DNA of 38,221 nt from Proteobacteria bacterium UBA981 (GCA_002292285.1 DBBP01000022.1:1-38221), one strand, 5' to 3'; positions 8,716 to 17,945 are shown, counted from the first letter of the stretch. Notes: generated by a model from the sequence alone, not told the origin. Numbers and translations: made by a program.

Positions 8716-10134
8716 ATGACGGACTCGCTTGCGACGGCGCTCTACGACCTTCGCCATCTGCTCGAAAACGGCGCGCTTGAGCAAGCAGACATCGATGCAC
8801 GAACGTTGCTCGTTTCGCAGCCCGACAATCCCGAATTATTGAACATGCTGGCGCAAATCAAACGCCGTCAGTTCCAACCGCTGGCAGCCGTTGAATACAT
8901 GTACAGGGCGGCGCAGCAGCAACCGAAGGACGTGCCAACGTGGCTGCGGTACGCCGCCGATCTCGCCATCGTGGGGCGCATTGACGATCTCCAAGTGGCC
9001 CTGACCCAAGTCGCGACGCTAGCACCGCAGAATCCGCAGTTGGGAATCCAGTTGGCACATTTGCAGTACCTGCGGCGGAACTACGTTGGTGCACGCGAAA
9101 CGCTGGCCGTGGTAGTTGAAAAATTTCCCCGCTTCGCCGCTGCGCGTCTTGATCTTGCCTACGTGTTGTTAATGCTTGGCCACTGGCGAGCGGGCTGGGC
9201 CGCCTACGAAGCACGCTTCGCTTTGCCGCACACCCGCAACATGATCCCGAATCTCCCCTCGCAACCATGGACCGGCCAGACTATTAAAGGCCGACTGCTG
9301 CTCATTGCTGATCAAGGCTACGGAGATTGTTTCCAATTCGCCCGTTATATACCTCTCGCAGCACAGCGTTGTAGTAGCATCGTGCTGATGCGTAGCCCCC
9401 AACTCGCTGGCGTTCTCGACAGTGTCACCGCGGTTAGTGCCGGGTACGAACGCTGGGAGCACACGCCGAAGCATGAGGCGTATTGCACGCTGTCAGGCCT
9501 GCCGCGGGTATTCGAGACCACGCCCGAATCAATTCCAAGTCCGCAGAATTTAATACGCGTTGATACGCACGTCGCGCAGCGTTGGCGTGAGCGGGTACGC
9601 AAACTCGCACCGAAGGCGACCTTGCGCGTTGGGCTGGCGTGGAGCGGTCGACTTGAATTCAACGAAAACTATTTGCGTTCGCTGCCCGTTCAGGGCTATG
9701 CCGCATTGATGGATATACCGGGCTGCGCTTTCTTTTCGCTCCAGTTCGGCGCCCTCGCCGCGGAAGCGGATGTCCTTGGGATGATCAACACAAGTGCTGA
9801 GCAAACGCCGTTTTCCGAGGCCGCGGGCCTGCTTGAGACACTGGATTTAGTGATTACAGTTGACACTGCGACTGCCCATCTCGCCGGTAGCCTCGGGCGA
9901 CCAACCTGGCTGTTGCTCAATCGAGCGCCGGACTGGCGCTGGGGACCGAGCGGTCATCGCTCGCCGTGGTATCCATCGATGCGCGTTTTCAGACAAGACG
10001 CGTCGCGGTCGTGGCTACCCGTCATTGCCGATGTGCGTGCGGCGCTTGAGCTCGCCGCCAACGCTGAAGATAGCCAGGCTGCGCTTAACGACGCCACCTC
10101 CGCGCACAGCGGCGTGGCAACCGAGGGGCTATGA
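8716..10134 (+). CDS. TPR protein with GT9-like C-terminal domain (first of two)
   Basis: I place the start at the ATG at 8716 (472 residues). The open frame reaches back to 8590, but that segment has no TPR character and no ribosome site. Residues 1-170 are TPR-like helices (DIDARTLLVSQPDNPELLNML, AAVEYMYRAAQQQP). From about 210 a GT-B fold follows, similar to heptosyltransferase-type GT9 C-lobes: WTGQTIKGRLLLIADQGYGD, FARYIPLAAQ, then DLVITVDTATAHLAGSLGRP and DWRWGPSGHRSPWYPS. Proteins of this TPR-GT9 design are often assigned to flagellin or surface-protein glycosylation in proteobacteria; that role is inference here. The gene overlaps its downstream paralogue by 4 bases (ATGA). Confidence 0.75.
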   Translation: MTDSLATALYDLRHLLENGALEQADIDARTLLVSQPDNPELLNMLAQIKRRQFQPLAAVEYMYRAAQQQPKDVPTWLRYAADLAIVGRIDDLQVALTQVATLAPQNPQLGIQLAHLQYLRRNYVGARETLAVVVEKFPRFAAARLDLAYVLLMLGHWRAGWAAYEARFALPHTRNMIPNLPSQPWTGQTIKGRLLLIADQGYGDCFQFARYIPLAAQRCSSIVLMRSPQLAGVLDSVTAVSAGYERWEHTPKHEAYCTLSGLPRVFETTPESIPSPQNLIRVDTHVAQRWRERVRKLAPKATLRVGLAWSGRLEFNENYLRSLPVQGYAALMDIPGCAFFSLQFGALAAEADVLGMINTSAEQTPFSEAAGLLETLDLVITVDTATAHLAGSLGRPTWLLLNRAPDWRWGPSGHRSPWYPSMRVFRQDASRSWLPVIADVRAALELAANAEDSQAALNDATSAHSGVATEGL

Positions 10135-11546
10135 CTGAAACGCAATCCGGGTCAGGCATGACCACCGTGAAGGACCTGCTGGCGCGCGCAGAACAGTTGA
10201 CCGAGAACGGCGACACGAACGCGGCCATCAGAATCTACATTGGTGTCACCCGGCGCGCGCCGCGCAACTGGTTGGCGTATTTCAAACTCGGTGCTTTGCT
10301 GAATCAGGCAGGTACAAAGTCAGGGGGGCTGGTGGCTTTACAGCGCGCCGCACAGCTCGCGCCACAGCATGCCGACGTTCAGGCCGAACTCGGCATGGCG
10401 CTGAAAGCCGTAGGGCGGCAAGACGAAGCACTCGAGGTATTCGAACGCGCGCTTGCTCTCGAGCCGACGCAGATTTTTGCATTGTTTTCGAAAGCCGAAT
10501 TGTTGCTACGCGCGAATCGTACCGAGGAGGCACTGGCCGGCTTCGAGCAAATCCTCGCCGGCGAGGAAGACATCAGTCACATTAAGGCTATCAGTCGTTG
10601 GCTGCGCGGAGTCGCACGCCTGACGCTCGGCGACTACAACGAGGCGTGGCGTGATTACGAAGCGCGTATCCATCACCCAACCACGACTTTTCCGGAACTG
10701 AAAGGAGAACGCTGGACAGGTCAGCCACTTGCCGGCAAGACGATCTTTTTGGCTTACGAATTGCGCTTCGGCGATGTGATTCAATTTGCCCGCTTTGTGC
10801 CAGAGCTGGTGCGCCGTGGCGCGCGTGTCATTCTCCAGGCGCCGGTGGAATTAACACGCTTGTTCGCATCACTTGGCCCCGGAATTGCCCTGCTGAATCC
10901 TCAACAACCGATCCCCGCATATGACTATTGCCAGCTGGTAACCAGCATTCCGGCGATTCTTAACTATGCTCGCGATGAGATCTGGAGCGGCGTCTACCTG
11001 CACACCGACGCTAATGCTCCGGCGAGACCATTAGCGATGCGCCCGGACACCACACTCAAGGTCGGATTATTGTGGGCCGGCAAGCCAATACCGAACCGCT
11101 CGATTCCACTCGAACACTATGCCCCGTTACTCCGTCATCGCGACGTATCGTTCTACAGTTTCCAGCTCGGCACGGCGGCCAAGCAGATGCGCGAACTGTC
11201 GGTTGGCTGGCTGATGACGGATTTGGCAGGAGAGATTGCGGACTTCCACGACTCGAGCGAATTCATGCAGCAGATGGATTTGCTGATCACCATCGATACG
11301 GCAGCGGCGCATCAGGCTGGCGCGTTGGGCGTGCCAACGTGGCTGCTGTTGATCTACTACTCCGATTGGCGCTGGGGTCGCTACGGCGAGCAGACGACAG
11401 CGTGGTATCCGAGCGTGCGCATTTTTCGTCAACATGCCTATGCCTCGTGGCACGAAGTTGCACGCGAACTCGATGATGCGTTCGCTGAGTGGGTGTTAAC
11501 GGCCGGCGCGCAGACCGCGCCAGCTGTTTCTCACCAGGACACTTAA
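10131..11546 (+). CDS. TPR protein with GT9-like C-terminal domain (second of two)
   Basis: The start codon overlaps the previous stop (ATGA), which indicates translational coupling; another in-frame ATG lies at 10158. The 471-residue product repeats its neighbour's architecture. TPR helices fill residues 10-180 (AELGMALKAVGRQDEALEVF, ALALEP). The GT-B part runs from about 185, with WTGQPLAGKTIFLAYELRFGD, FARFVPELVRRGARV, DLLITIDTAAAHQAGALGVP and DWRWGRYGEQTTAWYPSVRI. The near-identical signature order in the two genes argues for an old tandem duplication with strong divergence. The pair may act as a heterodimer or on two acceptor types. Their activity as glycosyltransferases is inferred from fold only. 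Confidence 0.75.
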   Translation: MTETQSGSGMTTVKDLLARAEQLTENGDTNAAIRIYIGVTRRAPRNWLAYFKLGALLNQAGTKSGGLVALQRAAQLAPQHADVQAELGMALKAVGRQDEALEVFERALALEPTQIFALFSKAELLLRANRTEEALAGFEQILAGEEDISHIKAISRWLRGVARLTLGDYNEAWRDYEARIHHPTTTFPELKGERWTGQPLAGKTIFLAYELRFGDVIQFARFVPELVRRGARVILQAPVELTRLFASLGPGIALLNPQQPIPAYDYCQLVTSIPAILNYARDEIWSGVYLHTDANAPARPLAMRPDTTLKVGLLWAGKPIPNRSIPLEHYAPLLRHRDVSFYSFQLGTAAKQMRELSVGWLMTDLAGEIADFHDSSEFMQQMDLLITIDTAAAHQAGALGVPTWLLLIYYSDWRWGRYGEQTTAWYPSVRIFRQHAYASWHEVARELDDAFAEWVLTAGAQTAPAVSHQDT

Positions 11547-11559
11547 ACCCAGACAGGGC

Positions 11560-12807
11560 CTACCACAAGCCGTGCTTCTGCACCTCGTTACGTCCGACCA
11601 CCATGTGATGCACTTCGTCCGGCCCATCGGCTAAACGCAAGGTGCGCATGCGCGCATACATGTCGGCCAGCGGCGTCCATTGCGAAACGCCTGACGCACC
11701 GTGCATCTGAATCGCCTCGTCGATGATCTGGCACACGCGCTCCGGCACCATCGCCTTGACCGCGCTGACATACACGCGCGCTTCTTTGTTACCGAGTACA
11801 TCCATTGCTTTAGAGGCCTGCAATACCGCCAGACGCATGGCGTTAATGTCGATACGGGCGCGCGAAATGACTTCAAGATTCTTGCCGAGCTTGGCAATCG
11901 GTTTACCGAACGCTTCGCGCGAGCCGGCGCGCAGCACCATCAGCTCAAGCGCTTTCTCGGCCATACCGATTGAGCGCATGCAGTGATGGATGCGGCCAGG
12001 GCCGAGACGCACCTGTGATATTTCAAAGCCACGCCCTTCGCCGAGCAATAGATTGTCTTTCGGCACACGTGCGTTGTTGAATTTCAGGTGCATGTGACCA
12101 CGTGGCGCATGGTCGTGACCGAACACCTGCATACCTTCGAGGATTTCAACTCCGGGCGTATCGATGGGCACCAGAATTTGCGACTGGCGTCGGCTCGGCG
12201 CGGCATCTGGGTTGGTCTCGACCATGGTGATCATGATCTTGCAGCGCGGATCACCCGCACCCGAGATGTAAAACTTCTCGCCGTTGATAACCCACTCGTC
12301 ACCATCGAGGACGGCGCTGGTGCAGATGTTCTTCGCATCTGACGACGGCAGGCCGGGTTCTGTCATGGCGTAGGCGGAACGGATGTCGCCGTCGAGCAGA
12401 GGTTGCAACCATTGTTTCTTCTGCGCGGGCGTACCGACTCGTTCGAGGACTTCCATATTGCCGGTGTCCGGCGCGCTGCAATTGAGCGTCTCGGAAGCGA
12501 GTTCAAATTTGCCCAATTCGTCCGCGATATAGGCGTAGTCGAGATTGGTCAGGCCGTCGCCCATCTCGGAATCAGGTAGAAAGAAATTCCACAGCCCGGA
12601 TTCCTTGGCTTTGTTTTTCGCGCCGTCGAGCAACTCAAGCTGGCGCGGATGCCATGACCAGCGGTCTTCCTTTTGCCCATCAAGCTCATTGAATTCTTCG
12701 ATAATGGGTTCGACGTTTTCCTTGATATGACTTTTAACGGCGTCCATCAGCGGGCGCGCTTTCGCCGACATCGCGAGATTAAACAGATCCTGGTTCAGAT
12801 CAGACAT
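11560..12807 (-). CDS. Acyl-CoA dehydrogenase, ACAD10/11-like
   Basis: This is a 415-residue FAD-dependent acyl-CoA dehydrogenase. Helical N-domain residues 1-140 are followed by the beta-domain FAD motif YAMTEPGLPSSDAKN (about 150) and WVINGEKFYISGAGDP. The C-terminal helical bundle contains RLGPGRIHHCMRSIGMAEKAL, REAFGKPI and IQMHGASGVSQ. The catalytic-base position that is Glu in medium-chain enzymes (Y-E-G-T) reads A-D394-G-P-D-E-V-H, the signature of the ACAD10/11-like subgroup, whose substrates are often hydroxylated or branched acyl-CoAs. A good Shine-Dalgarno (CCGGAG) precedes the ATG. A perfect -10 box lies 50 bases upstream. It is divergent from a CoA-transferase gene, so the two probably share a regulated acyl-CoA pathway. 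Confidence 0.92.
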   Translation of the reverse strand: MSDLNQDLFNLAMSAKARPLMDAVKSHIKENVEPIIEEFNELDGQKEDRWSWHPRQLELLDGAKNKAKESGLWNFFLPDSEMGDGLTNLDYAYIADELGKFELASETLNCSAPDTGNMEVLERVGTPAQKKQWLQPLLDGDIRSAYAMTEPGLPSSDAKNICTSAVLDGDEWVINGEKFYISGAGDPRCKIMITMVETNPDAAPSRRQSQILVPIDTPGVEILEGMQVFGHDHAPRGHMHLKFNNARVPKDNLLLGEGRGFEISQVRLGPGRIHHCMRSIGMAEKALELMVLRAGSREAFGKPIAKLGKNLEVISRARIDINAMRLAVLQASKAMDVLGNKEARVYVSAVKAMVPERVCQIIDEAIQMHGASGVSQWTPLADMYARMRTLRLADGPDEVHHMVVGRNEVQKHGLW

Positions 12808-12856
12808 GCGGGTACTCCGGAGTTGTCAGCGACATTGCTGCAATAATTCGAGCGCG

Positions 12857-12862
12857 ATTATA
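12857..12862 (-). promoter_or_regulatory. -10 box for the acyl-CoA dehydrogenase gene
   Basis: On the minus strand the hexamer is TATAAT, 50 bases upstream of the dehydrogenase ATG. That gives a leader of about 40 bases. No TTGACA-like -35 is visible at 16-18 bases. The box overlaps the first ATG of the divergent CoA-transferase frame (12862), which is one reason to place that gene's start downstream at 12955. Confidence 0.4.
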
Positions 12863-12954
12863 TGCATGCCGGACGCGCGAATTGTGAGGGGCGCCGACTA
12901 TCGCTTATTCTCAGCGCCCACTTATCGCTCCCTTTTCCTACACAGGCGGACCTG

Positions 12955-14193
12955 ATGGCCGAAAACGACGCCCCCTCTTCTACTTCCCAATCGACAACCG
13001 CACTGAGCGGCGTTCGCGTACTTGATCTCGGCCGCGTGCTGGCTGCGCCGTTCGCAGCCCAGGTGCTGGGCGACCTTGGTGCCGAAATCATCAAAATTGA
13101 GCGGCCCGATGGCGGCGACGATACGCGCCCCTGGAAGCCGCCCGAAACCGGCGGCAACAGTGCCTACTTCGCAGCCATAAATCGCAACAAACGTAGCGTC
13201 ACGCTCGATTTCGCGCAGGCCGAGGGCCGCGAAGTATTCTTCGAACTGGTGCGCAACAGCGATGTCGTGATCCAGAACTTTCGCCCCGGTGTGAGTGAGC
13301 GCCTGGGTATCGACTACGCCAGCATTGCGCACCTCAATCCGCGTTTGATCTATTGCTCTATCTCGGGCTTCGGTCAGGAAGGGCCACTGTCAAAACGACC
13401 GGCTTACGACTACATCGTGCAGGCATTCTCCGGCGTAATGTCACTGACCGGCGAGGTCGACGGCGACCCGGTACGTTGCGCCGGCGCGATATCCGACTAT
13501 GGCTCAGGCATCTGGTCGGTCGTGTCCATTCTGTTCGCGCTAATGGAACGGGACCGTACCGGGCGCGGCCAACACATCGACCTGTCCATGCTCGATTGCA
13601 CGCTGCCTTATATCAGCCATCTGATTGGCAACTATCTGGCTGGCGGCATCGACCCACCGCGCCTCGGTAATGGCCACACCTCCATCGTGCCAATGGACGT
13701 CTATCAAACCAAAGACCGGCCGTTGATGGTGATGTGCGGCAATGACGGGATGTTTCGGCGCTGGATGAACGCGCTCGGCGCACCCGAGATGGGCGAAGAC
13801 CCGCGCTATGCTAAAAATGTCGATCGGGCGAAAAACTTGCCGGAACTACAGGTCTGGATGCGCGAACGGTTTCTCACTGAAACGCAGGCCGTGTGGCTCG
13901 AGCGGCTCACTGCCGCAGACGTGCCGGTCGCACCGGTGCGTTCGGTCGCGGAGACGATGAAAGCCGACGAAATCGCCGATCGCAACATGATTCTCGAAAT
14001 GCAGACCGACCGCGGCGAGCCGGTACGCGTACTGGGCTCGCCGTTAAAATTCTCCGAATCATCGGTCGCGGAAAACCTGCAGGCACCACCGCGTCTCGCC
14101 CAGCACTCCCGCGAAGTCTTACGCGATCTGGCTGGCATTGACGAGCAGCGCTTGCAGGAACTGATCGAGAAAGGCGTTACCAGCGCCGAATGA
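12955..14193 (+). CDS. Class III (CaiB/BaiF) CoA-transferase
   Basis: The 412-residue protein transfers CoA between carboxylic acids. I start at the ATG at 12955 (MAENDAPSS) because family homology begins with LSGVRVLDLGRVLAAPFAAQ about 17 residues later. The upstream in-frame ATG at 12862 overlaps a promoter box. Family landmarks in order are LGDLGAEIIKIERP, NRNKRSVTLD, NFRPGVSERLGIDY and SISGFGQEGP. The catalytic Asp is D181 in ISDYGSG, followed by RTGRGQHIDLSMLD. Length is typical (about 400). An SDR gene follows after 83 bases on the same strand. Substrate is not readable; the setting suggests activation of a carboxylate for beta-oxidation-like breakdown. Confidence 0.92.
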   Translation: MAENDAPSSTSQSTTALSGVRVLDLGRVLAAPFAAQVLGDLGAEIIKIERPDGGDDTRPWKPPETGGNSAYFAAINRNKRSVTLDFAQAEGREVFFELVRNSDVVIQNFRPGVSERLGIDYASIAHLNPRLIYCSISGFGQEGPLSKRPAYDYIVQAFSGVMSLTGEVDGDPVRCAGAISDYGSGIWSVVSILFALMERDRTGRGQHIDLSMLDCTLPYISHLIGNYLAGGIDPPRLGNGHTSIVPMDVYQTKDRPLMVMCGNDGMFRRWMNALGAPEMGEDPRYAKNVDRAKNLPELQVWMRERFLTETQAVWLERLTAADVPVAPVRSVAETMKADEIADRNMILEMQTDRGEPVRVLGSPLKFSESSVAENLQAPPRLAQHSREVLRDLAGIDEQRLQELIEKGVTSAE

Positions 14194-14276
14194 AGCGATG
14201 ACGTTGCGGCGAGCGTGCATCACCGCACGACCGCCCTGCTCAATGACTCGCACATAGCAAAACAGGAGACGCGAAA

Positions 14277-15059
14277 ATGAATCGATTGCAGGGCAAGGTA
14301 GCTGTCATCAGCGGCGCCGCTTCAGGAATCGGGCGTCAGTGCGCACTGCGCTTCGCCGAACAAGGCGCGACGGTGGTGATTGCGGACCGGGACGCCGCCA
14401 ATGGTGAGGTCGTTAGCAGCGAGATCAATGCCGCGGGTAATGGCCGAGCCGTGTTTCAGCAACTTGACGTCACCGTCGCAGAACAATGGACCGCCCTCGC
14501 TGAACGTTGTGTCGGCGACTTCGGGTCGTTCGATGTGTTGGTCAATGGCGCCGGCCTGTTTCTCAGTGGTATTGAACACACGCCGGAAAGCGAAACGCTC
14601 GACGCCTGGCACAGTATTCAGGCAGTTAATATCGAAGGTCTGATGCTCGGCTGCAAAACCGCGATCGCGGCGATGCGTGAATCAGGCGGCTCAATCATCA
14701 ACATTTCGTCCGTGGCCGGTTTGAAAGCATCAATCTTCGCCACCGCCTACGGCCTGAGTAAAGGTGCTGTGCGCCAGTACACCAAATCCGTTGCCGCGCA
14801 TTGTGCGCGCAAGGGCTATGGGGTGCGTTGCAATTCCATCCACCCGGGCATCATCAACACGCCGATGGGACGGGACGCAATGAGTACCGCCAGTGGCGAT
14901 TTAGACGTCGGCATGGAACGCTATCGGAAAGCCATTCCGTTGCGGGCTATTGGCGAGCCCGACGATATCGCGTGGGCAGCGCTGTACCTGGCGAGCGATG
15001 AATCGCGTTATGTCACTGGCCTTGAGATGGTCGTCGATGGTGGCGTGGCAACGCTTTAG
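14277..15059 (+). CDS. SDR-family NAD(P)-dependent oxidoreductase
   Basis: This is a classical short-chain dehydrogenase of 260 residues. The Rossmann motif SGAASGIG has its glycines at 13, 17 and 19. An acidic ADRD at the end of strand 2 suggests NAD rather than NADP preference. The catalytic residues are S145, Y158 and K162 (YGLSK), and NGAG and HPGIINTPM are in place. The end GLEMVVDGGVATL is normal for the family. Translation is supported by AGGAGA about 8 bases before the ATG. It is probably in the same transcript as the preceding CoA-transferase, oxidising a hydroxyacyl or alcohol intermediate. Confidence 0.93.
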   Translation: MNRLQGKVAVISGAASGIGRQCALRFAEQGATVVIADRDAANGEVVSSEINAAGNGRAVFQQLDVTVAEQWTALAERCVGDFGSFDVLVNGAGLFLSGIEHTPESETLDAWHSIQAVNIEGLMLGCKTAIAAMRESGGSIINISSVAGLKASIFATAYGLSKGAVRQYTKSVAAHCARKGYGVRCNSIHPGIINTPMGRDAMSTASGDLDVGMERYRKAIPLRAIGEPDDIAWAALYLASDESRYVTGLEMVVDGGVATL

Positions 15060-15229
15060 CACGCTGGTACCCAAGTGCGGCGCTGTATCCCGCCGGGGCG
15101 GCAGCGCGTGACGCGCCACAGAACGTATACGGGGCTCTCTGAGCCGGTTTTCTGAGCAGCTAAACAGAGTAAACTGTCCGCCACTAACAGACAGATATTC
15201 CAGTCATTGCCTACGCAAGGAGGTGCAGC

Positions 15230-15709
15230 ATGATCAAGGGTCTTCACCACAATGCCTACCGCTGTCGCGACAGCGAAGAAACCCGTCAATTCTACGAAGA
15301 TTTTTTGGGTTTACCGCTGATTGAAGCGCTTGCCATCGAAGAATCCAAGACTGGCCGCGCCGCGAGCTTACTACACACTTTCTACCAAATGGACGACGGT
15401 TCGTGTCTGGCTTTTTTCGAAGTGCCGGATGAGGATTTCGAATTCAAGACGCAACACGATTACGATTTGCATATCGCCCTTACGGTCGACGAACCGACCC
15501 TGAAGGCGATGCTAGAGAAAGGCAAAAAGGCCGGCATCGAAACGCGTGGCGTCGCTGATCACAAGTTCGTTCATTCGATTTACTTCCGCGATCCGAACGG
15601 CTATGTAATCGAGCTGTGCGCACCCATGCAGGACTTCGAAGTATCACCGCCTGCTCTCGAACGCGCACGCGGCAAGATCGATGCCTGGCAATCCGCGAAA
15701 TCGATCTGA
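15230..15709 (+). CDS. VOC-family (glyoxalase/dioxygenase fold) protein
   Basis: The 159-residue protein has paired beta-alpha-beta-beta-beta units of the vicinal oxygen chelate fold. GLHHNAYRCRD supplies the first metal ligand (H6 or H7). DYDLHIALTVDE gives a second His, and IYFRDPNGYVIELCAP gives the closing Glu. The Shine-Dalgarno AAGGAGG before the ATG is the strongest in the window, so high expression is plausible. A small TPR gene overlaps the end. VOC proteins include lyases, epimerases and ring-cleaving dioxygenases; the sequence does not decide which. A role in the surrounding acyl or aromatic catabolism is inference. Confidence 0.85.
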   Translation: MIKGLHHNAYRCRDSEETRQFYEDFLGLPLIEALAIEESKTGRAASLLHTFYQMDDGSCLAFFEVPDEDFEFKTQHDYDLHIALTVDEPTLKAMLEKGKKAGIETRGVADHKFVHSIYFRDPNGYVIELCAPMQDFEVSPPALERARGKIDAWQSAKSI

Positions 15710-16286
15710 ATTGGACGACGAACCAGTCAGTGATTCATTGCACCGGGAGATCTGGCGGGTAAGCGACCTCCTGCGCTGTCCGCCGACAGCACCGCAAAGC
15801 GGCTACCGACTTGATGATCTGGAAAGTGCATTTATCGCGCTCGCCGATGCCGACGATCCGGCACACGAAGGCAGCGAAGATCGTATTTGGGCTATTTGGT
15901 GTGACCATCCGGACCCGGAAGCGAAGTCCGCGATGCGTGGCGGCATTAAAATGCTGGCCGAGCGCCAGCTCGATCGCGCGCAGGCGTTGTTTGACGTCCT
16001 GACACAACAGCATTCAGATTGGGCGGAGGCGTGGAACAAACGCGCCACGGTCGCGTATTTACGCGGCTACGATTGCGCAAGTGCAATCGATATTGCGCGA
16101 ACCCTGAAACTTGAGCCGCGCCATTTCGGCGCCATGGGTGGGTTCGCCCAAATCTGCATGCGCAACGATTCGCTCGACGGCGCATACCTGGCTCTGCAAC
16201 AAATGCTGGTGGTCAACCCGCTTGCCCCAGGCATCGAAGATGCCGTGATCGGTATGTCCAAAGACAGCCCGAATACGGTCCATTAG
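15681..16286 (+). CDS. Small TPR protein
   Basis: This 201-residue cytoplasmic protein lacks a signal peptide. Residues about 95-190 form two to three TPR-like helical hairpins. They include the strongly recurring block DWAEAWNKRATVAYLRG and ARTLKLEPRHFGAMGGF, which I recognise from a widespread short proteobacterial TPR family of unknown function. The ATG at 15681 overlaps the VOC gene by 29 bases; a TTG at 15711 just after the VOC stop is an alternative start. Either way the two genes are likely co-transcribed. It probably acts as an adaptor; no partner is evident. Confidence 0.75.
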   Translation: MPGNPRNRSELDDEPVSDSLHREIWRVSDLLRCPPTAPQSGYRLDDLESAFIALADADDPAHEGSEDRIWAIWCDHPDPEAKSAMRGGIKMLAERQLDRAQALFDVLTQQHSDWAEAWNKRATVAYLRGYDCASAIDIARTLKLEPRHFGAMGGFAQICMRNDSLDGAYLALQQMLVVNPLAPGIEDAVIGMSKDSPNTVH

Positions 16287-16352
16287 ACGATTGTTGAAAA
16301 ACATCGCGAGGCTACCCAGCTGCAAAGTCCCACGACGCAATGGCACGCCGGT

Positions 16353-17945
16353 TTAAGCAGGCAGCAACGCTGCAGCGCGTTCACGCAGTTCGGTCTTCAA
16401 CACTTTGCCACTCGGATTGAGGGGTAGCGCGTCGAGTTGCCAGGCGAAGCGCGGTACTTTGTAGTTCGCCATCTCCTCACGGCACCATGCCAGCACCGCA
16501 CTCGGGTCGGGAGCCGTGTCTGGCGCCGCCACGAAGAACGCCGCGCCAACTTCCCCCAAGCGTGCATCCGGCACGCCAATCACCGCGACCTGTCCAATCT
16601 CCGGGTGGCTAAGCATCGTGCGCTCAATCTCGGCCGGGTAGGCATTAAACCCGCCATTGATGAACATGTCCTTTTTGCGATCAGTAATGTCGATGTAACC
16701 ACGCTCATCCATCACGACAATATCGCCGGTTTTCATCCAACCTTCTGCATCGATGGTCTCGGCGGTCTGCTCTGGCTGGTCCAGATAACCCATCATCACG
16801 CAGTAACCGCGAATCAATAACTCACCCGGCTTGCCACGAGCGACGTCGCGGCCCGCCTCATCGACCACGCGCAGTTCGATACCGGGTAACGCGCGACCAC
16901 TGGTTGATGCAATCGTTTCCGGGCTATCGTCTGGCCAACAAATGGTCGCGATACCATGTGTCTCAGTCATGCCATAAGCCGTTACGACCACATCAAAGCC
17001 CAGACGCTCGCGCATGCCGATGACCATGTCGACGGGGATAGTTGCGGCACCAGTGATACACGAACGTAGAGAGCTTAAATCGTAACTCGCCAGCTCAGCG
17101 TGATTGAGGAAGCTTTGAAACACGGCCGGCGGTGCCGGCATCACTGTAATGCGCTCGTCCTGAATCTGTTGCAACGCGCCATCAACATCAAAGACCGGGT
17201 GCGGAATGATGGTCGCCCCGCGCATGATGCAAACCGTGATGGCGCCGTTGAATCCGAATGCGTGAAAAAACGGAGGAATAACCAGAAAGCGGTCGCCCTG
17301 GCTCAAGCTAATGTTATTCGCGTAGTGCTGGAAGCCGTGCAGGATGGCCGCTTGATTCAACATCACGCCTTTCGGTAGCCCGGTCGTGCCCGAGGTAAAC
17401 ATCAGCAGGCTCAAATCGGTACCGGCGATCTGTCCCAATCGAGTGGTGAACTGCGCGTCACTACACGCGCCGGCGCGGCTGAGAAAATCGTCGAAAGTCA
17501 CTGTACCGGACGGTGTCTCGCCGCGCAGCACAATGATATGTTCGAGGCTATCAACTTTGTCCTCTGCGGCGGCCAGATCAGCGACATAATCATTGCCGAG
17601 AAAACCAACCACTGTGAACAGCGCTTTGACGTTGGCACGCTGCAAAACATAGGCGGCCTCACGACCTTTGAAACGGGTGTTGACGGGCACCAAAACGGCG
17701 CCGACCCGCAGGACCGACAAGGCACTCACGACCCACTCCCAGATATTTGGCGCCCACACCGCAACCCGATCGCCGTGGTCGATGCCGGACGCAATCAGTG
17801 CGCGAGCGCTGAGATCAATGCGTGCTCCCAGTTCGCTGTAATCGATCCGAGTTTCACCATCAACGATGGCCTGGGTACTGCCAAACTCCTTGACCGCGTG
17901 ATCGATAACCGCACTGTAGGTAAGTAGTTCTGGGGTTGAGCTCAT
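16353..17945 (-). CDS. Acyl-CoA ligase (AMP-forming), FadD3-like
   Basis: This 530-residue adenylate-forming enzyme has all core motifs. The P-loop TSGTTGLPKG starts at 184. VTAYGMTETHG is the A5 motif. GWMKTGDIVVMDERGYIDITDRKKDM contains the A7/A8 hinge. NPSGKVLKTELRE carries the catalytic lysine K514. Overall order and phrases such as FFHAFGFNGAI, ITGAATIPVDMV and FINGGFNAYPAEIE resemble, from memory, actinobacterial FadD3, which activates the HIP propanoate of cholesterol rings C/D. That specificity is a hypothesis only. A CGGAG site lies upstream of the ATG, and a TATAAT box with an adjoining 22-bp palindrome lies 63-90 bases upstream. It converges on the small TPR gene. Confidence 0.9.
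   Translation of the reverse strand: MSSTPELLTYSAVIDHAVKEFGSTQAIVDGETRIDYSELGARIDLSARALIASGIDHGDRVAVWAPNIWEWVVSALSVLRVGAVLVPVNTRFKGREAAYVLQRANVKALFTVVGFLGNDYVADLAAAEDKVDSLEHIIVLRGETPSGTVTFDDFLSRAGACSDAQFTTRLGQIAGTDLSLLMFTSGTTGLPKGVMLNQAAILHGFQHYANNISLSQGDRFLVIPPFFHAFGFNGAITVCIMRGATIIPHPVFDVDGALQQIQDERITVMPAPPAVFQSFLNHAELASYDLSSLRSCITGAATIPVDMVIGMRERLGFDVVVTAYGMTETHGIATICWPDDSPETIASTSGRALPGIELRVVDEAGRDVARGKPGELLIRGYCVMMGYLDQPEQTAETIDAEGWMKTGDIVVMDERGYIDITDRKKDMFINGGFNAYPAEIERTMLSHPEIGQVAVIGVPDARLGEVGAAFFVAAPDTAPDPSAVLAWCREEMANYKVPRFAWQLDALPLNPSGKVLKTELRERAAALLPA

Noticed and set aside
12862..12954. N-terminal extension of the first CoA-transferase
   Set aside because: The extra 31 residues lack family homology and the ATG overlaps a TATAAT box of the divergent gene.
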